Assembly: GCA_964408185.1 (NCBI GenBank)
Contig: CAYOYK010000007.1
Location: 9,190-73,189, forward strand
Reading direction: 5' to 3'
Source: CAYOYK01 sp964408185
GTDB taxonomy: Bacteria > Bacillota > Clostridia > Christensenellales > Aristaeellaceae
Length of the DNA: 64,000 bases
Under the pieces are notes generated by a model that saw only the letters and a program-made list of their open reading frames with translations, had not been told where the DNA came from and ran no database searches. Made by a program: the position numbers and the translations under genes. Shown piece after piece: positions 34,609-42,659 of the stretch. The number at the start of each line of letters is the position of its first letter. Within the stretch, counting starts at the first letter, position 1.

Positions 34609-37086
34609 ATGCACGATCAACGATGTATGCGCTGCATGGAGCTGCTTTCGGCGGACGGAAGCTGCCCAAACTGCCATTTTGACGCGGCCTCCTATCGGGC
34701 CAAGCCGCACCAGCTTCCGCTTGCGTCCATCCTGAACGGCAAGTATCTGGTAGGCTGCGTTCTGGGCGAGGGCGGCTTTGGGATAACGTATGTCGCTTGG
34801 GACCTTGTGCTGGATATGATGGTCGCCGTAAAGGAGTACTATCCCGTCGGGTTTGTCAGCCGCGATCACAGCGCGACCAACGCCGTGCTGCCCGTCGGCG
34901 GCGACAGCGAGGAGTTTTTCAGCAAGGGACGCGAGCGCTTTCTGGCCGAGGCAAAAAAGCTCGCTCGCTTCTTCGCCAATCCGGGCGTTGTTACCGTGAA
35001 GGACTACTTTACGGAGAACGGCACCGGCTACATTGTAATGGAGTACATCAAGGGCTGCAACTTGGGCGCGTACCTTGAGCGCTGCGGCAACCGCATGGAA
35101 CTGAACGCCTTGCTGGAGCTGCTCGTCATTCCCATGCGCTCTCTGGAGGAGGTGCATGCCGTCGGCATCATCCACAGGGACATCAGTCCGGAGAACCTCA
35201 TGGTGGCGGATAACGGCTATGTGAAGCTGATCGATTTCGGCGCGTCCAAGATACTGGAAGATCCCCAGCGCAGCACCGAGCTGATGCTTCGGCCCGGCTA
35301 CGCGCCGGAGGAAATGTACCGCACAAACGGGAAGCTGGGCCCGTGGACCGATGTGTACGAGCTCTGCGCCACCGTCTACCGCGCGATCACCGGCGTTACG
35401 CCGCCCGAAGCGCCCGAACGCCTGCGCCGGGACGAGCTGATCCCGCCCTCCAAGCTGGGCGCGGTCATCACGCCCGCACAGGAGCGCGCGCTGCTCAAGG
35501 GCTTAGCGGTGCTGGCAAAGGATCGCTACGCCACCATGCAGGAGCTCCGCGAGGCGCTGGTGATTGAAAAGCCGATAAAGACGGCTCAATGGACGCACAG
35601 GCAGGCAAAGCCTACCCCGGATTTAGCCGCGCAGGCAGGCGACACGCCGCTTCAGCCCAAGCTCAGCGCCTCCGCGCCCCAAGCGGGTTCGCCGCTTTCC
35701 GGCAAGCGCAAGCTGCTGATTGCCGGCGCGGCGGCGCTGCTCTGCGTAATTATTGCGCTGGTTCTGCTGCTGCCCAAGGGGTCGCCTCCCCTCGCGTTTG
35801 CGGATGCGGACTTCGAGCGCCTGCTGCATACCGCGCTTGGCAGGGCGGACGGCGACGCGATCCGTGCGGCCGATCTTGCCGCGGTGGACACGCTGTCCTT
35901 TACAAACGGCGGGCTGGCGTTTGCGTGGGCGGAGGAGCCCGGCGCGGACGAGGCCCCCTGTCCCGTGCGGAACTTTTACGATCTGGAGTTTTTCCCCGCG
36001 CTGACGCGCCTGCAAATCAGGGGCGCGACGGATGTGGAGCTGACCGCGCTGCCGACCTCGCTCACGCAGCTTGAGCTTCGCGATTGCGGCCTTATGGAGC
36101 TGGACGGGCTTGTCGGGCTGACGGGCCTGACAACGCTGAACGTCAGCGCGAACCTGATCAGATCGCTTCAGCCGCTGGAGGGCATGAGCGCGCTGACCGA
36201 GCTTTCCATCGCCGACACGTTGGTTGACGATTTGCGGCCGCTGAGCAAGCTCGCCGCGCTGACGACACTCGACGCCCGGAATACCGGCGTGACTGACTGG
36301 TCGCCTGTCGCCGGGCTGAGCGTGATGCTCGGCAGCCCTGCGCCTACGGTGGAGCCGTCCGCAGCGCCATCCGTAGCGCCGACCGCAGCGCCGACCACAG
36401 CGCCGACGGAGCCGTCTGTATCCCCGATGCCCACCCCTACGGTCGACGCGCAGAGCGATTATTTTCCCCGTTTCCAAGACATCGGATTCTACAACATGCT
36501 CTGGACCGCGCTTGGGAAGGAATCCGGCGAGTATATCAGCCGCGACGAAATGATGCGGATCACGCAGATCACGATCTCCGGCGGCGCAATGACCCTCGAT
36601 TATGACGAGAACGCCGAGTACGACGAGCAGAGCGAAAGCTGGGGCAGCCTGTCGCTGAGCGACCTGCAATTCTTCCCCAACCTGCGCAGACTGCATGTTT
36701 CCGATGTGGAGCTGAGCGGCGCGGACACGCTGCAACAGCTCCGGAGCCTGCGCACGTTATGGCTGACGAACTGCGGCCTCACGGATTGCAGCGCCTTTGC
36801 CCATATGCCCATGCTGACGCGGCTTTATCTGTACGATAATCCCATTGGCGATATTTCCGCGCTGGAGGGGATGCCGCTGATCGAGCTGGGTCTGAGCGAT
36901 ACGGACGTAAGCTCGCTTGAGCCGCTGCGCTCGATGGACACGCTGTGCGCGCTGTCCATCAACCACACGGGCGTGACTGATCTGTCGCCTCTGAGCGGCC
37001 TTGCCAAGCTGGAAACGCTGTACGCCCGATACACGAGCATCAAGGTCTGGCTGCCCGTCAAGGATGTGGAGAACGTGTATCGGTAA
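34609..37086 (+). CDS. Receptor-type Ser/Thr protein kinase with zinc ribbon and two LRR blocks
   Basis: An 825-residue protein. An N-terminal zinc ribbon (CMRC...CPNC, residues 5-25) precedes a Hanks-type kinase at about 42-310: glycine loop LGEGGFG (52-58), Lys75, HRDISPEN (His189-Asp191), DFG at 209-211, and GYAPEE. A single TM helix lies at about 369-388. The external part has a leucine-rich block (about 455-575), a Pro/Thr/Ala linker (about 579-613) and a second leucine-rich block (about 680-820). So the kinase is inside and two LRR sensors are outside. GGAAGGAG is eight bases before ATG 34609. The likely eraser is the PP2C at 38965 and the likely readers are the FHA proteins. Confidence 0.88.
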   Translation: MHDQRCMRCMELLSADGSCPNCHFDAASYRAKPHQLPLASILNGKYLVGCVLGEGGFGITYVAWDLVLDMMVAVKEYYPVGFVSRDHSATNAVLPVGGDSEEFFSKGRERFLAEAKKLARFFANPGVVTVKDYFTENGTGYIVMEYIKGCNLGAYLERCGNRMELNALLELLVIPMRSLEEVHAVGIIHRDISPENLMVADNGYVKLIDFGASKILEDPQRSTELMLRPGYAPEEMYRTNGKLGPWTDVYELCATVYRAITGVTPPEAPERLRRDELIPPSKLGAVITPAQERALLKGLAVLAKDRYATMQELREALVIEKPIKTAQWTHRQAKPTPDLAAQAGDTPLQPKLSASAPQAGSPLSGKRKLLIAGAAALLCVIIALVLLLPKGSPPLAFADADFERLLHTALGRADGDAIRAADLAAVDTLSFTNGGLAFAWAEEPGADEAPCPVRNFYDLEFFPALTRLQIRGATDVELTALPTSLTQLELRDCGLMELDGLVGLTGLTTLNVSANLIRSLQPLEGMSALTELSIADTLVDDLRPLSKLAALTTLDARNTGVTDWSPVAGLSVMLGSPAPTVEPSAAPSVAPTAAPTTAPTEPSVSPMPTPTVDAQSDYFPRFQDIGFYNMLWTALGKESGEYISRDEMMRITQITISGGAMTLDYDENAEYDEQSESWGSLSLSDLQFFPNLRRLHVSDVELSGADTLQQLRSLRTLWLTNCGLTDCSAFAHMPMLTRLYLYDNPIGDISALEGMPLIELGLSDTDVSSLEPLRSMDTLCALSINHTGVTDLSPLSGLAKLETLYARYTSIKVWLPVKDVENVYR

Positions 37087-37116
37087 TCAACCGCAAAAAG
37101 CGATGGATCAATTTGC

Positions 37117-37122
37117 TATACT
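37117..37122 (+). promoter_or_regulatory. Possible extended -10 promoter before the FHA gene
   Basis: TGC followed by TATACT about 40 bases before the start at 37162; no clear -35 is visible. It could give the FHA/PP2C genes separate expression from the kinase. Confidence 0.35.
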
Positions 37123-37161
37123 AAGCCGCTCGCAAAGAGTGATAAACGAGGAGGGTTTCTC

Positions 37162-37683
37162 ATGGATATGAAGCAATGCGCCGCCGGACACTTTTATGAC
37201 GCCGAAAAAAACGCGACCTGCCCCTATTGCGCGCCCGCTGTCTCCGCATCTGTTGGTACCACGGTGCCCGTGGGCGGGGAGCCGGAGGCCGCGCCCGTCA
37301 TCGGTCAAACCGTGGCGCTCAGCCGCGGGTTCAACCCGGTTGTCGGCTGGCTGGTGTGCGTTTCCGGGCCGGATCGCGGCAAGGACTATGTCATCCGCGA
37401 CCAGAACAACTACATCGGCCGGGACGTGACCATGGATATTCGCATCGCCGAGGATCCGACCGTCTCCCGCGAGAGCGCAACGCTCACATATGACAGGCGG
37501 ACAAAGGCGTTCCTGTGTACGCCGGAGAAGGGCCACGCCGTTGTCCGCGTCAACGATGAGATCCTGCACGATACCCTCGGCATGAAGGCGAACGACCGCA
37601 TCGAAATCGGGCACACCGTGCTGATGCTGGTTCCGCTTTGCAATGACGGCTTCGATTGGGACTGGGAGCCGGATGACGAGTGA
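37162..37683 (+). CDS. Small cytosolic FHA-domain protein with zinc-ribbon-like N-terminus
   Basis: A 173-residue protein. The first 25 residues contain CAAGHFYD and CPYC, a zinc-ribbon-like cap similar in style to that of the kinase. Residues about 70-165 form an FHA domain with YIGRD and the VSRES loop that reads phosphothreonine. GAGGAGGG precedes the ATG. Matching N-terminal caps on kinase and FHA protein hint at a shared partner, which is inference. Confidence 0.87.
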   Translation: MDMKQCAAGHFYDAEKNATCPYCAPAVSASVGTTVPVGGEPEAAPVIGQTVALSRGFNPVVGWLVCVSGPDRGKDYVIRDQNNYIGRDVTMDIRIAEDPTVSRESATLTYDRRTKAFLCTPEKGHAVVRVNDEILHDTLGMKANDRIEIGHTVLMLVPLCNDGFDWDWEPDDE

Positions 37684-37738
37684 CGGCCCGGAACGCCCGT
37701 TCGGATTCCTTAACCAATATGCGAAAGAAGGCCCCGTC

Positions 37739-38947
37739 ATGAGAAGGATTCATCGCCTCGCCGCGCTGCTGCTGATTCTGTTGCTGGCAATGTGCATACC
37801 GGCGCTCGCGGATAACGACACGCATTTTTCCACTCCGACGGCCGACGAGACGCCCGCGGTCGCGTCCGGCAGCGGCACGGCTGATTACCGGGAGGCCATC
37901 ACCTTCTTTGCGGGCTATGGCAAGGACGAAAACGTGCTGGGCTCCGGCATTGCGTACCCGGTCGGCGTCGCGGGGGACGGCTCCACCCTCTATGTAACGG
38001 ATCGCGCCACGCTGGCGGGAATTGTAAAGCAGGATGACAGCCGCACGGTCTACGTGTATGCGAACCGCAACCCGGACGAGCGCTACGAGGTCGAGCGCGC
38101 TATCTCGCCCGATAACGCCCCGCTTGTGCTGCTGGTCGTATCGCAGACCGTCGCGGGGGTTGAACCCATCCGCCTTGCGCGCGATTTTGAGGCAAAGGAT
38201 GCGCCCTGCACCATCCTGTTCATGGACGATCAGTTTGCCGCGCAGACCATGTCCGCCACGCTCAACGGCGGCAGCGCGGCGGGCACGGGCTGCATCTACT
38301 CGTTGGAAGACGTCAGCCTCAAGGACGGCAATCCCGTTTTTGACGCCTCCGGCGCGCTGCTGGGTATCGTGTATCAGAATCGCTCCGTCGCCAGCGCCGG
38401 CTATTTGGCGGCCATGATGACCGCCGAGGGCTATGCGTTTGAAGCGGCCGATTATGTCGCGGGCGGCGTTCCTCTCCCGCTGATCATCGCGGGCGGCGGG
38501 CTGCTGCTGATCGTCGCGGCGCTGTTGATTGTGCGTTCGCGCCGGAAAAAAGGCGCGGCCAAGCCGAAGCGTGGTGCCTCGCCGCAAGCCGGGACGGAGC
38601 CCGCACAGAAGGAGACGCTGGCCATCCGCTGCCTCAGCGGCGAGCTGGAGGGCCGTTTGCAGGCGGTAACAGATCCTGTGACCATCGGTCGGAATCCTCA
38701 GGGCTGTACGCTTGTGTATTCCAACACCGCGCCCGGCGTAAGCGCGGAGCATTGCGTGCTCAAGCCCGCGGAGGCCGGCGCGCTGGAGCTGACGGATCTG
38801 GGCTCCACCTACGGCACGTTTGTCGGCACGCTTCAGCTCACGGCAAACATGGCCAAAGCGCTGCACAAGGGCGATCAATTCTGCTTGGGTGACGGCCGCA
38901 ATACCTACGAGGTCTGCGCCGCGGCAACGCAGGACGGAACGCGCTGA
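37739..38947 (+). CDS. Transmembrane protein: external trypsin-like pseudoprotease plus internal FHA domain
   Basis: A 402-residue protein with a signal peptide (1-24, cleavage after ALA), an external domain (about 40-240), a TM helix (about 246-267) and a cytosolic FHA domain (about 310-390, IGRNP at 316-320, VSAEHC). The external part has the beta-strand rhythm of HtrA/trypsin folds (GSGIAY...LYVTD..., then GNPVFDASGALLGIVY), but the serine motif GNSGGP reads KDGNP, with Asp196 in the serine position, so it should be inactive. It is probably a ligand sensor that relays to phosphothreonine signalling. The protease-fold call is from pattern only. Confidence 0.75.
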   Translation: MRRIHRLAALLLILLLAMCIPALADNDTHFSTPTADETPAVASGSGTADYREAITFFAGYGKDENVLGSGIAYPVGVAGDGSTLYVTDRATLAGIVKQDDSRTVYVYANRNPDERYEVERAISPDNAPLVLLVVSQTVAGVEPIRLARDFEAKDAPCTILFMDDQFAAQTMSATLNGGSAAGTGCIYSLEDVSLKDGNPVFDASGALLGIVYQNRSVASAGYLAAMMTAEGYAFEAADYVAGGVPLPLIIAGGGLLLIVAALLIVRSRRKKGAAKPKRGASPQAGTEPAQKETLAIRCLSGELEGRLQAVTDPVTIGRNPQGCTLVYSNTAPGVSAEHCVLKPAEAGALELTDLGSTYGTFVGTLQLTANMAKALHKGDQFCLGDGRNTYEVCAAATQDGTR

Positions 38948-38964
38948 ACGGAGGTTGCCAAGCA

Positions 38965-39687
38965 TTGGGCTTTACGTTTCAATTTGCGTCGTTTACCCAT
39001 CCGGGCGCGCGCTTGCACAATGAGGACAGCATGCGCATCCTTTGCCATGAGGACCGCGCGGTGCTGCTGGTAGCGGATGGCCTTGGCGGGCAGACGAACG
39101 GCGAGATCGCCGCGCGAATCGCAACCGACACGGTGGGCGATCAGGCCGGCGGCTGCGCCTCGTGGCTGCCGCGCGACGCGCGGGCGTTCTTTCGGCAGGC
39201 GGATCAAGCCGTTGCGGGCGCGCAGGCGCGTTTGGGCAACCGGATGATGACCACGCTGTCGGCGCTTTTCTTGGACGGTCTGGATGCGACGCTCGCGCAT
39301 GTGGGCGATACGCGCATCTACTGGTTCCGGGAGGGGCAAATCTATCATCAAACCGAGGATCACAGCGTCTCGCAGGCGGCTGTTCGAGCCGGGGAGATCA
39401 CCCCGGCGCAGATTCGCTTCCACGAGGATCGCAACCGCATCCTGTGCGCGCTGGGCGGCAGCCATGGCGCGGAGCCGGAATGCCATGCGGACGCCGCGCG
39501 TCCCGGCGACGCGTTTCTGCTTTGCACGGATGGCTTTTGGGAGCTGATTGTGGAGGAGGAAATGCTTGCCGACCTGCGCGAGCATTCCGCCGCCGAGCCA
39601 TGGCTCCGCGCGATGCAGCAGCGCGTGCTTCGGCGCATGGGGCCGCAGGCGGACAATGCGACCGCCGTGGCTGTGATCGTTCAATAG
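38965..39687 (+). CDS. PP2C-family Ser/Thr phosphatase
   Basis: A 240-residue metal-dependent phosphatase that would reverse the kinase at 34609. Visible motifs are NEDS, LLVADGLGGQTNGE (metal Asp), GDTRIYWFR, LLCTDGFWE (metal Asp) and DNATAV (metal Asp). It starts with TTG at 38965 behind GGAGG ten bases away; no in-frame ATG is available. It is the last gene of the module, followed by a strong terminator. Confidence 0.92.
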   Translation: MGFTFQFASFTHPGARLHNEDSMRILCHEDRAVLLVADGLGGQTNGEIAARIATDTVGDQAGGCASWLPRDARAFFRQADQAVAGAQARLGNRMMTTLSALFLDGLDATLAHVGDTRIYWFREGQIYHQTEDHSVSQAAVRAGEITPAQIRFHEDRNRILCALGGSHGAEPECHADAARPGDAFLLCTDGFWELIVEEEMLADLREHSAAEPWLRAMQQRVLRRMGPQADNATAVAVIVQ

Positions 39688-39688
39688 C

Positions 39689-39724
39689 AAGCGGCCCGCG
39701 TAGATAGATACGCGGGCCGCTTTT
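39689..39724 (+). terminator. Strong intrinsic terminator of the kinase/FHA module
   Basis: A perfect 14-bp stem AAGCGGCCCGCGTA / TACGCGGGCCGCTT with a 6-base loop, ending in TTTT, directly after the PP2C stop. Confidence 0.9.
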
Positions 39725-39750
39725 GCGCTCTGCCGCCGCAAGCTGCGCTT

Positions 39751-40072
39751 GGCTGGGTCGTTTGCTTGGCTGGCTTGTTCGCTTGGCTGGCTTGTTTGCT
39801 TGCTGGCTTGTTCGCTTCACTGGGTCGTTCGCTTCACTGGGTCGTTCGCTTGGCTGGTTCGTTCGTTTCACTGGTTCGCTCGCTTGGCAGGGTCGTTCGC
39901 TTCGCTGGTTCGCTCGCTTGGCAGGGTCGTTCGCTTCGCTGGTTCGCTCGTTTGGCTGGCTTGTTCACTTGGCTGGCACGTTTGCTTGGCTGGTTCGTAC
40001 GTTTCACTGGTTCGTATGCTTGGCTGGTTCGTACGCTTCACAGGTTCGCTCGCTTCACTGGTTCGTTCGCGT
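39751..40072. repeat. Tandem array of about 19 copies of a 17-bp unit
   Basis: This fills most of the 450-base gap between the PP2C gene and the convergent CotH gene. The unit reads roughly SRCTGGBTCGTTCGCTT and repeats head to tail from 39751 with one 16-bp copy (39802-39817) and a last partial copy to 40080. Copies start with GGC, CAC or CGC; copies 9-10 and 11-12 (39886-39953) are a near-identical 34-bp duplication. Because 17 is not a multiple of three, all frames read the same periodic peptide, so long open frames across it on both strands are by-products rather than genes. Confidence 0.93.
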
Positions 40073-40137
40073 GGCTTGCCGCTGCGCGGAATGGCGGGGC
40101 GCGGCCCCACGCCTTCGGGCTTTGGGGCGCAGCCCGG

Positions 40138-42519
40138 TTACTCCCGCTCCTGCGCCGCCGTCCACAGCTCGCCAAAATACGTCTGCATTTCCTCGTCCGT
40201 CAGGCCGAATGTGCGCTTTGCGTCCAGCACCATTGTGGATACGCGGTCGCCCTTGTCGCTGCGCACAAAGTCGCGCAGGTATTGCACATGCTCCTCCCAG
40301 CGCTCCATGGAGTAGCCCCATCGGGCTTGGTTGTAGGGCATATCCGGCAGGATCTCGCTCACCATCTCGTCCAGATGCGCCAGCACCCGGTCCGGGTCGT
40401 AGGTTGTGCGCAGGTGATACGCCAGCCGCTCGATCATCTGCTTGCGGAAGCCCTCGTTTTCCAGCAGCGCGTTGATGATCACCGTGTTCAGGCTGGACTT
40501 GTCGGTCGGCTTGCTCATCATGGCGTACAGGCCGGCGGGATCGGAGCCAAAGCCCCAGTCCAGATCAAAGTTGACGAGATGCCACAGGCCGTCGCCGCCT
40601 GCGCTGCGGCAATGCCGGATGTTGGGGTAGTCTCTGTCCCCGGTATAGGCCCGCGCGATGTAGTAATCCATAAAGCTGTTTATGTCGATCTGAGCCGCGA
40701 CGTACTGGTAGTTGGCCTCGACCGACAGATCCTTTTTGCGGCAGAAGCTCAGCAGCGCGTACCAATCGTCGTCGCTGCCGTGCTCCAGCACGCTCCAGCC
40801 CTTTATCATGTCCACGTCGGAGGCCGTTCCGCCCAGATGCGCGGCCGCAAAATCGTCGTTGATGCGCTCGCGGATGTAGTAGATGCCGTAGTATTCGCCG
40901 TCGATCAACAGGTTTACGGGACGGTACGCCTGACAGAGCACCTCCGGCATAGCGTCGGCCGTGAGCGAGGTAAGGAACTCGTCCCGCAAAAAGGAGCGGT
41001 TGCTGTCCTCCGAGCCGCTGCGCAGGGTCAGCGCGTCAAACTCGGTGATATCCAGATCGTCAAACACCTGATATTTTAGCGTGGACGCGCCGTATTTGCC
41101 GCGAAAGCGCACCTGAAAGCTCTTTTTCTTGAGCGCGCGGCTGCCCTGCCCGTGCATCTTCAGCCCGCAGTCGATGCTGAACATCTCCTGCCCGCTCTCG
41201 ATCAGGGCGAGGTTGATGGCGGCCTCACGACTCTTGCTCTCCCATTTTTCGTAGATGCCGTTGCGCCCCGTTACGGAGCCCGGCTCGGAGGAGATGCACA
41301 GCAGCGGCAGCGTATACTGCTCCGCGCCAAACACGTAATGATAGGTGCGGATGTCGGACGGCAGCTTGTTTTCCGCAATGGCGCAAATCCGCAGGGCCGT
41401 GCTGGCCTCCATCAGGATCGGGGTGCCGTCGTATCGGGCGCTTTCGGCCGTGGGCGCGGCGCCGTCCGTGGTGTAGTAGATCGCGCCCTCGCCTTGCAGC
41501 GTCACGGTGAAGGGCTCGCTGAACAGCCCGGTGCCGACGCTGGCCGTCGGGGTGTCCGTCAGGCCGCTCATGCCCTGCGGATTGGCCGAGCCGATGGTCG
41601 GCGTGTCAAAATAGCACAGGGCATCGCCGCTGCGCCCGTAGCCCATCTCCGGCTGGAGCGCGGGGAAGGCGAGCGCATCCGCGCACTCGCCTGCGGCGTT
41701 GGACAGGTACAGCGTTTCGCCGTCCGAGGACAGCTTGAAGCTCGCCTCGTCGCCGCCGTTGCCGGAGGCGTAGACCACGTAGTATTCGCCGGGCGCAAGG
41801 GAATCGGCGGGGAGCCGCCAGAGCAGCAGATCCTTCTTTTTGTCGCTCAGGTAGTAATCGCTCAGCTCTACAGGCTCGGTCCCGGCGTTATAGAGCTCGA
41901 TCAGGTCGTAGTATTCCTCCTCGCGCGGCAGGAGCGTACTGTTGGAGGCGACCACCTCGTTGATGAGCAGCGTCTGCTTCAGGCTCGCGCGATAGTCCGC
42001 CGCGCCCTGCGCGGTGTTGGCGTAGCCGGGGGAGGGGAGCGTGGTCAGGCCGTGCTCGCGCTGCCATACGGTATCCTCCATGGCGGGGATATCCGCCTCG
42101 TCGCTCAGCGCGCCGTCCGCGCGGGTCAGCCAGAGGTAGCAGCCCTCCTTGGGCAGGTTGAAGCTGATGCTCGTGCCGTCGCAGTAAATGGCAAGGTAGC
42201 CGTCGGGGGGCAGCTCCACGTCGGGCAAGCGGCACTGGTAGGGATCGTACGCGACCTTGGAGAGATAGTAGTCCGAGAGCCGAAGCGTCGTGTCTCCGCC
42301 GTTGTACAGCTCCACATAGTCCAAAAAGCCGGTTGCCCACAGCAAATCGTTGTTGCTCATGACCTCGCTGAGGTACAGTGCGTCCGAGGCTTCGGCGTCT
42401 GGCGCGGCCGTCGGCGCAGGCGTTACGGTGGGGGATACGGAGGGCAGAATCTCCTGCGCCGTGGCGGATGAAAACAGCAACACCAGAATCAGCGCCAAGC
42501 ATGTGAACGCGCGCAGCAT
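40138..42519 (-). CDS. Exported CotH-kinase-family protein with lamin-tail domains
   Basis: A 793-residue secreted protein. Signal peptide 1-22 (cleavage after ATA), Pro/Thr linker, two LTD (lamin-tail) domains at about 45-150 and 190-300, a chitobiase-like beta domain (about 320-400, FTVTLQGEGAIYYTTDG), then a CotH kinase domain (about 420-770) with KMHGQGSR, the GIYYIRERIN segment and the metal-binding VNFDLDWGF. CotH enzymes are atypical kinases, first known from spore coat phosphorylation; the LTD-containing exported type is common in gut Clostridia and of unknown target. GGGAGG lies nine bases before the ATG at 42519. Confidence 0.85.
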   Translation of the reverse strand: MLRAFTCLALILVLLFSSATAQEILPSVSPTVTPAPTAAPDAEASDALYLSEVMSNNDLLWATGFLDYVELYNGGDTTLRLSDYYLSKVAYDPYQCRLPDVELPPDGYLAIYCDGTSISFNLPKEGCYLWLTRADGALSDEADIPAMEDTVWQREHGLTTLPSPGYANTAQGAADYRASLKQTLLINEVVASNSTLLPREEEYYDLIELYNAGTEPVELSDYYLSDKKKDLLLWRLPADSLAPGEYYVVYASGNGGDEASFKLSSDGETLYLSNAAGECADALAFPALQPEMGYGRSGDALCYFDTPTIGSANPQGMSGLTDTPTASVGTGLFSEPFTVTLQGEGAIYYTTDGAAPTAESARYDGTPILMEASTALRICAIAENKLPSDIRTYHYVFGAEQYTLPLLCISSEPGSVTGRNGIYEKWESKSREAAINLALIESGQEMFSIDCGLKMHGQGSRALKKKSFQVRFRGKYGASTLKYQVFDDLDITEFDALTLRSGSEDSNRSFLRDEFLTSLTADAMPEVLCQAYRPVNLLIDGEYYGIYYIRERINDDFAAAHLGGTASDVDMIKGWSVLEHGSDDDWYALLSFCRKKDLSVEANYQYVAAQIDINSFMDYYIARAYTGDRDYPNIRHCRSAGGDGLWHLVNFDLDWGFGSDPAGLYAMMSKPTDKSSLNTVIINALLENEGFRKQMIERLAYHLRTTYDPDRVLAHLDEMVSEILPDMPYNQARWGYSMERWEEHVQYLRDFVRSDKGDRVSTMVLDAKRTFGLTDEEMQTYFGELWTAAQERE

Positions 42520-42550
42520 GGACAAGACCTCCCGCACCGGATTTGCTAGG

Positions 42551-42579
42551 ATTTTACCACAGTTGGCAGCCCATGACAA
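42551..42579 (-). promoter_or_regulatory. Sigma-A promoter for the CotH gene
   Basis: On the minus strand, TTGTCA (42574-42579), 17 bases and TAAAAT (42551-42556) preceded by TGG. Confidence 0.75.
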
Positions 42580-42602
42580 GCGCGCCGCGTACCCGCCGAC
42601 GC

Positions 42603-42639
42603 AAAACCCCCGCCTCCCCATCGGGCGGGGAGGCGGGGG
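42603..42639 (-). terminator. Intrinsic terminator of htpG
   Basis: A perfect 13-bp GC stem CCCCCGCCTCCCC / GGGGAGGCGGGGG with a 7-base loop, followed on the minus strand by TTTTGC, 20 bases after the htpG stop. Confidence 0.88.
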
Positions 42640-42659
42640 CGTGCGGTAACGGCAGTCGG

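Noticed and set aside
39749..40315. Plus-strand Trp/Leu/Ser-rich frame and minus-strand Thr/Ser/Pro-rich frames across the 17-bp array
   Set aside because: All three frames read the same periodic peptide because 17 is not a multiple of three; no ribosome binding site.
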